Source: an uncultured Peptococcaceae bacterium | GTDB lineage: Bacteria; Bacillota; Peptococcia; Peptococcales; Peptococcaceae | DNA: 23,789 nucleotides | Assembly: GCA_900556545.1 (NCBI GenBank) | Contig: USPE01000002.1 | Coordinates: 1-23,789, forward strand | Direction of reading: 5' to 3' | Shown here: positions 7,705-13,208 of the stretch, piece after piece | Layout of the letters: the number at the start of each line of letters is the position of its first letter | Numbering within the stretch: the stretch's first letter is position 1 | Position numbers and translations under genes: made by a program | The notes under the pieces: model-generated | The model's database searches: none | The model's input: the letters and a program-made list of their open reading frames with translations, nothing else | What the model was told of the DNA's origin: nothing

Positions 7705-8538
7705 TCAATAATTACATATGATTACTTCTTCTCCAACACGTTTGGAAGCATCTGCATTAATAAAACGTTTTACGCTGAGTACATCAATTTTATAACCTTT
7801 ATTTCCATATAATTCGTTGATGAATTCCGTATTGTGATTCGTTAACATACAGTAACATCCTCTTGTTGTTAATTCATCAAATAAATTTGCAAGTCGCTTA
7901 TGACTTTCAATATCAAATCCTTCTTTCGTATAAGATTCAAACGATGTAGGATTTAACGGAGCATATGGACTATCAAGAAAAATAAAGTCTCCTGTATTTG
8001 CGTTTTTACAGGCTTTTTCAAAATCGCCTTCCATAATATTCACATTTTTTAGGTATTTTGAAATCGCCATAATAGAATCTTCATCTACCGATTTTGCCCT
8101 GCTATTATTGTATGGAACATTAAACAAACCTTTTCCATTCACCCGGTACAACCCATTAAAGCAATGTTTATTTAAGAATACAAACAACGCTGCCAGTTCT
8201 ATATCAAATTCGTCTTTCATCATTTTATCGTTATAATATTCTCTCAATGAATAGAAGTATTCCTTTCCATCTTCCCACATTTCTTTATCTAAAAGAGTAA
8301 TCCATTTTAAAAATTCAAAAGGCTCTGTTTTTATACATTGATAGGTGTTTATTAATGCTTTGTTAATATCGTTGATAATAGCATCTTCTGGTAATAATTC
8401 AAATAGAACCGCTCCTCCGCCTATAAATGGTTCATAATATCTATTGTATTTTTCAGGCATTCTTTCTCTGATTGGTGTTAACAACTGGCGTTTTCCACCA
8501 GCCCATTTAACAAACGGAGCTACGCTTGAATTTTTCAT
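7705..8538 (-). CDS. dpnM: Dam-like adenine DNA methyltransferase (DpnM type)
   Basis: This is the primary protective methylase of the DpnII-type set, expected to make N6-methyladenine in GATC. The ATG at 8538 follows GAGGA by 7 nt and gives 277 residues, near DpnM's length of about 284. The in-frame extension upstream to 8625 has no good ribosome binding site. Domains in order: the N-terminal FVKWAGGKRQLL (about 9-20) typical of D12-class enzymes, the AdoMet-binding YYEPFIGGGA (about 34-43), the GLYRVNGKG..FNVPY region (about 129-143), and the catalytic motif at about 189-192. That motif reads DSPY instead of the usual DPPY. The context APLNPTSF..SYTKEGF matches the corresponding DpnM region well. 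Confidence 0.9.
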   Translation of the reverse strand: MKNSSVAPFVKWAGGKRQLLTPIRERMPEKYNRYYEPFIGGGAVLFELLPEDAIINDINKALINTYQCIKTEPFEFLKWITLLDKEMWEDGKEYFYSLREYYNDKMMKDEFDIELAALFVFLNKHCFNGLYRVNGKGLFNVPYNNSRAKSVDEDSIMAISKYLKNVNIMEGDFEKACKNANTGDFIFLDSPYAPLNPTSFESYTKEGFDIESHKRLANLFDELTTRGCYCMLTNHNTEFINELYGNKGYKIDVLSVKRFINADASKRVGEEVIICNY

Positions 8539-8640
8539 TTCGTCTTCCTCATCTCTATAACTTTGTAAACATATTGCTACATCATTATAGATTGATTTAA
8601 TTAAAATAACAACTGGAACTTTCACGCAATGTGATAATCT

Positions 8641-9370
8641 CTATTTTTTAAATATAAATATATACTCATGAGCCAACAGAAGAAAGTTGTTATTTCTTTT
8701 TTCCCATACCTTAGTCGATTTACAATTATGCTGCTCTTTTAAAATAATTTCTTTTAATTGAAATCCGGTTTTTATAAAGCATTCCATTGTTTTGAAACCC
8801 AGTGGTATCATCTGTCCTTTTTTTCTAACGTCCCCCATCATTATTGCACAGGTTTTTCCTTTTTTCAAAACTCTGTACGATTCCTCTGCTACTTTCTCCA
8901 TCTTTTCAAGAAATTGTTCTACTCCTAAATGCGATATATCTCCATTTATATTGTCACTATAACGAATAATATCTGCATATGGTGGATGGGTGCAGATTAA
9001 ATCTATCTTTTCTTTTTTAAGAAAATCTAATTGCAATGCATTTCCTTCCCTTATAAGTATTTTTGACTTTGTGCCACTTTCAAACTGGGTATTTTTTTCT
9101 GAAATAGCAATTGACTGTGGATTAATGTCAACACCTACCGCATTGCGATTAAGCAGTTTTGCTTCAACAATGGTTGTGCCACTTCCTAAGAATTGATCTA
9201 AAATCCAATCCCCTGGATTTGAATACCGCAATATGATGTTTCTGGGAACATACGGTGACCAATTACCTCTATATACTCCCGAATGTGTTGCCCAACTCCC
9301 TCTATTGGGAAATGACCAGATTGTGGTAGGTTCAAGCGAAAAATTCTTTGGTTGCAGTTCGATAAAACAT
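8641..9370 (-). CDS. Additional N4/N6 DNA methyltransferase, 5' end disturbed
   Basis: This is an amino-group DNA methyltransferase. AdoMet motif DQFLGSGTT comes before catalytic THPPY, and the C-terminus ends HEYIFIFKK. The reading frame, with family-like sequence LQPKNFSLE..WSFPNRGSWATH and SPYVPRNIILRYS, is open back to 9375, but that stretch has no ATG, GTG or TTG. A good AGGAGG (9372-9377) is followed by an ATG at 9370 that is one base out of frame through a run of four T; three T would join it. An in-frame TTG at 9231 has no ribosome binding site and would cut off about 45 conserved-looking residues. It may be a frameshifted gene, a slippage-controlled one or an assembly error. It leads the methylase operon and may pair with the MutH-like endonuclease. 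Confidence 0.7.
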
Positions 9371-9437
9371 ACCTCCTACACTTCTATTTTAACGTATATA
9401 TCTTATACGATTCTCAGGAAAAATCTACCTTCTTACT

Positions 9438-9452
9438 TTCACTATAGGTGAA
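9438..9452. promoter_or_regulatory. Controller operator O1
   Basis: TTCACTATAGGTGAA is a dyad, TTCAC-N5-GTGAA, placed directly upstream of the -35 element of the controller-endonuclease promoter. It is paired with a second dyad with the same arms 45 bp away. It probably binds the HTH controller protein. Confidence 0.7.
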
Positions 9453-9453
9453 T

Positions 9454-9483
9454 TTGTTTTATATTTTTTCCATGCCATAATAT
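9454..9483 (+). promoter_or_regulatory. Promoter of controller and MutH-like endonuclease
   Basis: TTGTTT (9454-9459) and TAATAT (9478-9483) are separated by 18 bp. The operator dyads sit immediately upstream (O1) and at the transcription start (O2), so both activation and autorepression are possible. Confidence 0.5.
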
Positions 9484-9497
9484 TCACATATAGTGAA
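9483..9497. promoter_or_regulatory. Controller operator O2
   Basis: TTCACATATAGTGAA has the same arms as O1. It overlaps the expected transcription start and abuts the ribosome binding site of the controller gene, a position suited to autorepression. Confidence 0.7.
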
Positions 9498-9510
9498 AGG
9501 AGTTTTCCCA

Positions 9511-9744
9511 ATGTATTTTAACAACGACTCAGAACTTTATAAAATAATTGGTCTTAATATAAAACGTTATCGGGAACGTGCAAAACTCACACAAATACAA
9601 TTAGCCGATCGTGCACAAATCAGTATCAGCTATCTCTCCAAAATAGAAGCCTCTGGCTGCGATAAAAGTCTTTCCATTTCTGTATTAAATCAAATTGCAA
9701 ATGTTCTAAATATTGATATTACAGAATTTTTTAAGGAGGTATAA
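9511..9744 (+). CDS. XRE-family controller (C) protein
   Basis: This is a single-domain helix-turn-helix regulator of 77 residues. NIKRYRERAKLTQIQLADRA followed by ISYLSKIEAS is a classic XRE/lambda-Cro HTH, filling about residues 14-75. Its size and position, directly upstream of an endonuclease gene and divergent from methylases, are those of C proteins in type II restriction-modification systems. C proteins delay endonuclease expression until methylation is established. The ATG at 9511 follows GGAG (9499-9502) by 8 nt; an in-frame GTG at 9493 lies inside operator O2 and is unlikely. The endonuclease gene starts 5 bp after its stop codon, and that gene's ribosome binding site lies within the end of this one. 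Confidence 0.9.
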   Translation: MYFNNDSELYKIIGLNIKRYRERAKLTQIQLADRAQISISYLSKIEASGCDKSLSISVLNQIANVLNIDITEFFKEV

Positions 9745-9749
9745 TTTGT

Positions 9750-10409
9750 ATGAAATTAATTGATGCTCAAGAAAGAATTGAGCGGTTAGCTTATAGACCA
9801 TTCAAGCAGTATCTTTCTCCTTCTCAAATTCAAGATGCTATGATGAAAATTAACAAAGGGAAAACCGGACAACTCTTAGAGCTTACTATCGGTCTCAACC
9901 TTTCAAACACCACCCTTGATTTTGAGGACGGGGAATTAAAAACTAATAAATGTAATCGTTCTGGACAACCTACACAAACAATGTTCATTACGCAAACTGC
10001 TTCTATTATTGATGAACTACTTTCATCAAAACCATTTAAAAATTCCAAGCTATACGAAAAAATAAACAGAATGCTCTATGTTCGCATTTCTAAAGACGGA
10101 CCGCCAAGTGAATGGATGTTTCTACCACCTATACAAGTCGATTTATCATCTGCCAAATATTCTGCATTAGCAGTTCAATTAGAAACCGATTATTATGATA
10201 TTTGCAATGAGCTTAATAAGCAATTGTGTGTTTCACCTAATGCCATGTTACATACTGCTAATGGAAAATTTATTCAAATACGAACGAAGGATTCTATGCC
10301 TTATTCTCCAATCTATTCTCAGCTTTATAACAGGACCATCTCAGATAAAAATAGAGCCTTTTATTTTAAAATTCTTGGTTTGAAATATATAATTTCTCTT
10401 GAAGATTAA
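9750..10409 (+). CDS. MutH/Sau3AI-family restriction endonuclease
   Basis: This is a predicted GATC-type endonuclease of 219 residues, the size of single-domain MutH (about 229) rather than two-domain Sau3AI (about 489). The family core is visible: GKTGQLLELTIG with Glu44, then DFEDGELKT with Asp57, Glu62 and Lys64. This corresponds to E. coli MutH Glu56, Asp70, Glu77 and Lys79. The following RSGQPTQTMFIT resembles the MutH stretch after ELKT. It is cotranscribed with the C protein and uses the AAGGAGG at about 9733-9739. No MutL/MutS lies nearby, so a restriction role is more likely than mismatch repair. Recognition of GATC is inferred from the family. Dam methylation from the adjacent genes would be expected to protect the host. 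Confidence 0.82.
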   Translation: MKLIDAQERIERLAYRPFKQYLSPSQIQDAMMKINKGKTGQLLELTIGLNLSNTTLDFEDGELKTNKCNRSGQPTQTMFITQTASIIDELLSSKPFKNSKLYEKINRMLYVRISKDGPPSEWMFLPPIQVDLSSAKYSALAVQLETDYYDICNELNKQLCVSPNAMLHTANGKFIQIRTKDSMPYSPIYSQLYNRTISDKNRAFYFKILGLKYIISLED

Positions 10410-10437
10410 ACTATTCAAAATCTAATCAGCTATTACT

Positions 10438-10471
10438 AAAAGGGAATCAAAATACACCGATCCCCTTTTTT
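10438..10471 (+). terminator. Terminator of controller-endonuclease operon
   Basis: AAAAGGGAATC pairs with GATCCCCTTTTTT across a short loop, ending in a run of six T. It lies about 30 bp after the endonuclease stop codon. Confidence 0.7.
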
Positions 10472-10652
10472 CATTATCTATCATCTTGAATTTCTACCGT
10501 TTCCACTATTACAGTACAGATTTCTATATTCTTTCTGTATCTGCTCTGCCAACCACAACATTGCACTCTGTCATAAAATCTCTGGCAAAGCTATATTTAT
10601 ATTCTCATGATTATATTCATTATTTTGATGCACTTTCTTCAGCTACAATCAC
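10472..10652. other. Noncoding right edge of the island
   Basis: Between the endonuclease terminator and the right 66-bp repeat, no supported gene was seen. The minus strand can be read in short stop-interrupted stretches, which could be remnants of a decayed gene but match nothing recognised. Confidence 0.4.
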
Positions 10653-10718
10653 TCCACTAAAAAAGGCTCTATCGTCAATGTCAGGGACTAATTCCCGCAC
10701 TGATGACAGAGCCTTTTT
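10653..10718. terminator. Bidirectional terminator, right copy of the 66-bp repeat
   Basis: This is the same palindromic element as at 5920-5985, with one base change (GATGACAGAGCC instead of GATGATAGAGCC) that puts one mismatch in the outer stem. It ends the minus-strand MOSC gene, whose stop codon is at 10766. Confidence 0.78.
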
Positions 10719-10765
10719 TTATACATATACTTCTTATTTCATCACTTATATTTTTAACAATAGTG

Positions 10766-11200
10766 TTACAGCTTGGTTACAACATCGCCTTTTTGGATGC
10801 GGCCGCCATGAATCACCTTGCAGAACAATCCTTCCGATGGCAGCAAGCTCACGCCAAAGGTGCGGGTTACCACACTGGGGTGATCGGGTTTGCCAATTTG
10901 GCTTACCTGCAGCACAGCCTCTGCTCCCAGCTGAAATTGATCGCCCGGCTGCAGCGCCAGAGTGTCCATCTCTTCAATGAGGATATTTTCGGCAAAATCT
11001 CCGGGCCCCATCTGTAATTGATGGGCTTGGTTGGATGCTGTCAAACTGCCCCGGTTTAAGCAGGTCACCTGTCGGTCCCAGTCACCGCCGTGTCCGTCCC
11101 CTTCGATGCCAAACCCTTCGATAATGTTGGCAACGGCAATTTCTTTTTTTAATTCGCCTCTTTTTTCGCTGATACAAATGGAATATACCTTTGCAGTCAT
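10766..11200 (-). CDS. MOSC-domain protein lacking the conserved cysteine
   Basis: This standalone MOSC domain of 144 residues belongs to the group usually linked to molybdenum cofactor handling or sulfur transfer. Recognisable pieces are VYSICISEKRGELK at the N-terminus, GIEGDGHGGDWDRQVTCL (about 38-55), GDFAENI (about 73-79), VLQVSQIGKPDH (about 101-112) and LLPSEGLFCKVIHGG. Family members generally read GKECH where this one reads GKPDH, so the proposed sulfur-carrying cysteine is missing. The ATG at 11200 follows GGAGG; an in-frame extension upstream is just the translation of 12-bp DNA repeats and is rejected. No other molybdopterin gene is in the window. Confidence 0.82.
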   Translation of the reverse strand: MTAKVYSICISEKRGELKKEIAVANIIEGFGIEGDGHGGDWDRQVTCLNRGSLTASNQAHQLQMGPGDFAENILIEEMDTLALQPGDQFQLGAEAVLQVSQIGKPDHPSVVTRTFGVSLLPSEGLFCKVIHGGRIQKGDVVTKL

Positions 11201-11228
11201 TGTATGGCCTCCTGTCTTGTGGTTTCTA

Positions 11229-11264
11229 TCATAATTTTTGTCATAATTTTTATCATAGTTTCTA
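11229..11264. repeat. Three 12-bp tandem repeats at the MOSC promoter
   Basis: TCATAATTTTTG, TCATAATTTTTA and TCATAGTTTCTA lie head to tail at 11229-11264. They begin next to the -10 element and cover the expected transcription start of the MOSC gene, a placement suited to a repressor site. Confidence 0.6.
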
Positions 11265-11292
11265 TTATATATAACTGAACTATAAATGAACA
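11264..11292 (-). promoter_or_regulatory. Candidate MOSC promoter
   Basis: On the minus strand, a perfect TATAAT (11264-11269) lies 17 bp after a poor -35 element TGTTCA (11287-11292). A weak -35 element would fit dependence on an activator. Confidence 0.4.
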
Positions 11293-11305
11293 TAACGAAA
11301 CACTG

Positions 11306-12946
11306 TTATTTTTTGGTGTTCTCTGTTTTCTGGCCGTCTGCTGCAGTCTGGTTTGCCTTAGCAGCCTCTGTCTGTTCGTTATTTGCTTCTGTGTTGTTTT
11401 CTGCGGCTTCCTTCTTTGCTTCTTCTGCTTTGATTGCCGCTGTCTGCGCTGCCCAGCCTGCTTTAAAGCTGTTTAAGGTCTGCTCTGTTTCGTTTACCCA
11501 ATAAGGACGGGCCTGCACTTCACCGGGCACAGCCCAGTCGCAGCCATTCCACCAGATAGCCACCTTAATGGCCGGATATTTGGGCAGCTGTTTGAACATA
11601 TCGGTGATCCAGGCTGCTTTGTCGCCGCCGATGCTGCTGCTGGCAAATTCGGTAATCATAAGGGGCTGACTGAACATAGCAGTATATTTGGCATACAGCT
11701 TGCTGTAAATGGTATCAAAACTGCGCCAGCTTTCACCTTTATAGTAGGTGCCGGTGTTATAACCGGTTAGGCCGACGATATCTACATATTCATTCCCCGG
11801 ATAGTACATCTCCATGGCATTCCAGGTAAAATCAGGGAAGGATTTCTCGTTGGGATTCCATACCCACAGCACATTGTTGGCGCCCTGCTCTGTAAAGATA
11901 TCATGAATGTACCGATAGCATTTTTTATAAATTTCGGTATCTTTCCCGGTATGGTAAGCGGAGTAAATGCACCAGTCCCCGTTCATCTCATTGGCAAACC
12001 GCATCAGCACCGGATGTTCAAATTTGGCCACCGCCTGGGCGTAGCGTTTAAAGTAATCGTCATACTCCCCATTTAAAATATCATACATGGCGTTGTCCTG
12101 ATTGTAATCTCCGGTCTGCAAGGTCAGCTCCATAATATATCCATTGTTATAGGCGTTCTGCAGCTCTTTTGCTACGGTATCAATGGGAACCTGACCGAAT
12201 AAATGATGATAATACAAAATAAATTTAAACCGCTGACCCATCTGGTTTTCCAGCTTCATCAGTTTGGATAAATCGCTGGGCGCTACCGGCTCAAAAATTC
12301 CCCAGGTTAATGGGGCATCCTGGCTGAAATACTGCTCCAGCAGATATTTTGTTTCCAGATTCAATCGGCTCAGACGCTGCTCGGTTTCGGCAGCAGTTTC
12401 CTGAAAAGAAACAGCTTTGGCTGCGCCCTGCGCTTGTTTGCACTGGAAACTTTTGAGCACAGACATATATTTGCTATCGCCGGAAATATCTCTGTTGGAT
12501 TTGAAAAAGATGCTGTACGCCTCGGTGGCGCTTTTGCGAATATCCGCTGTATAGTAGTAATTAAAATCATTTTCTACATTTTTTAGTTTGGTGCGGTTCC
12601 ATTTGGTAATGTAAACGGTACGCCCATTGATGGTCTGCTTGCTGCAGCGGTAATTCTGATGGTCAACACCATTGGAGGAAAATCCGCTGTTGGAATAATT
12701 GACATAGCTCATATAGCTGCTTGTCTTTAATGGCTGATAGTACACCTCAATCTGGCATTCATCGTTGCGGAATATGGTGCATACGTCACCCAAGCTGGTG
12801 TCCACCTGCATATCCGCCGGATAAGACAAACTATAGCCCAACCCATCGTTGCTGTAAGAATTGGTGCCTGCATATGCGGCTGCCGCTCCCACTGCATAAA
12901 ACAGGAAACAAAAAATCATCACGCAAATTATTTTATGTCGTTTCAT
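11306..12946 (-). CDS. Secreted GH26-like glycoside hydrolase
   Basis: This is a predicted extracellular beta-mannanase-like enzyme of 546 residues. A signal peptide covers about 1-27, with cleavage probably near AYA-GT. Residues 30-170 form a separate small domain containing GYSLSYPADM and resembling PsbP-like secreted modules. The catalytic part spans about 205-500: MRFANEMNGDW supplies the likely acid/base Glu320, and LMITEFASS the likely nucleophile Glu433, as in GH26. The last 45 residues are low-complexity and rich in Ala, Glu, Lys, Asn and Gln. A ribosome binding site, AGAGAGGT, precedes the ATG. The gene has its own promoter at 12987-13015 and ends 105 bp before the MOSC gene. GH26 is assigned from active-site motifs only; activity and substrate are inferred. 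Confidence 0.78.
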   Translation of the reverse strand: MKRHKIICVMIFCFLFYAVGAAAAYAGTNSYSNDGLGYSLSYPADMQVDTSLGDVCTIFRNDECQIEVYYQPLKTSSYMSYVNYSNSGFSSNGVDHQNYRCSKQTINGRTVYITKWNRTKLKNVENDFNYYYTADIRKSATEAYSIFFKSNRDISGDSKYMSVLKSFQCKQAQGAAKAVSFQETAAETEQRLSRLNLETKYLLEQYFSQDAPLTWGIFEPVAPSDLSKLMKLENQMGQRFKFILYYHHLFGQVPIDTVAKELQNAYNNGYIMELTLQTGDYNQDNAMYDILNGEYDDYFKRYAQAVAKFEHPVLMRFANEMNGDWCIYSAYHTGKDTEIYKKCYRYIHDIFTEQGANNVLWVWNPNEKSFPDFTWNAMEMYYPGNEYVDIVGLTGYNTGTYYKGESWRSFDTIYSKLYAKYTAMFSQPLMITEFASSSIGGDKAAWITDMFKQLPKYPAIKVAIWWNGCDWAVPGEVQARPYWVNETEQTLNSFKAGWAAQTAAIKAEEAKKEAAENNTEANNEQTEAAKANQTAADGQKTENTKK

Positions 12947-12986
12947 ATTGGTTACCTCTCTCTGTTATATTTCATTCCCTGTTTGG

Positions 12987-13015
12987 ATAATAACACAATT
13001 TTCTCCATGAATCAA
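12987..13015 (-). promoter_or_regulatory. Promoter of the GH26-like gene
   Basis: On the minus strand, TTGATT (13010-13015), a 17-bp spacer and TATTAT (12987-12992) lie about 40 bp upstream of the start codon. Confidence 0.6.
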
Positions 13016-13107
13016 CTTTATTTCCTGTTTTGACTGCGTAAATTTACTGCAGGAAAGAAAAAACGAACCCATCCCAAAGTGCAATCGGTTCTATTGGTGT
13101 ATCAACA

Positions 13108-13168
13108 GCGGGCAATATCCGTTGCAGCGTCCACCTCTGAATGGACTTTCTGCAAAGATATTGCCCGC
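13108..13168. repeat. Long three-part hairpin
   Basis: GCGGGCAATATC (13108-13119) pairs perfectly with 13157-13168. Inside it, TTGCAG (13122-13127) pairs with 13150-13155 and GTCCA (13129-13133) with 13142-13146, leaving an 8-nt loop. It lies 40 bp downstream of the minus-strand sulfatase gene and may end it, but no clear T run follows on either strand. Confidence 0.6.
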
Positions 13169-13208
13169 TTAACAATTTTGAGAAATATGATTACAAATTA
13201 AACTACGA

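Larger units (their letters stand above)
5920..10718. mobile_element. Restriction-modification island between 66-bp direct repeats
   Basis: A self-contained block of restriction-modification genes lies exactly between two 66-bp direct repeats (5920-5985 and 10653-10718) that differ at one base. The left repeat ends 4 bp from the DpnII endonuclease stop codon. No transposase or integrase is present. Insertion of restriction-modification units with long target duplication has been described from genome comparisons, and the layout fits that. An alternative is that the repeat is a dispersed terminator-like element unrelated to the insertion. Confidence 0.5.

Noticed and set aside
10486..10980. 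Plus-strand open frame crossing the right 66-bp repeat into the MOSC gene
   Set aside because: It runs through a terminator palindrome and antisense to a clear MOSC gene; its composition is not protein-like.
11201..11293. N-terminal extension of the MOSC protein with repeated NYDKNYDKNYD
   Set aside because: It is only the translation of the 12-bp DNA repeats and promoter; GGAGG precedes the ATG at 11200.
13101..13175. Integron attC-like site at the long hairpin
   Set aside because: The ends lack the conserved GTTRRRY and RYYYAAC core sites, and no integrase gene is present.
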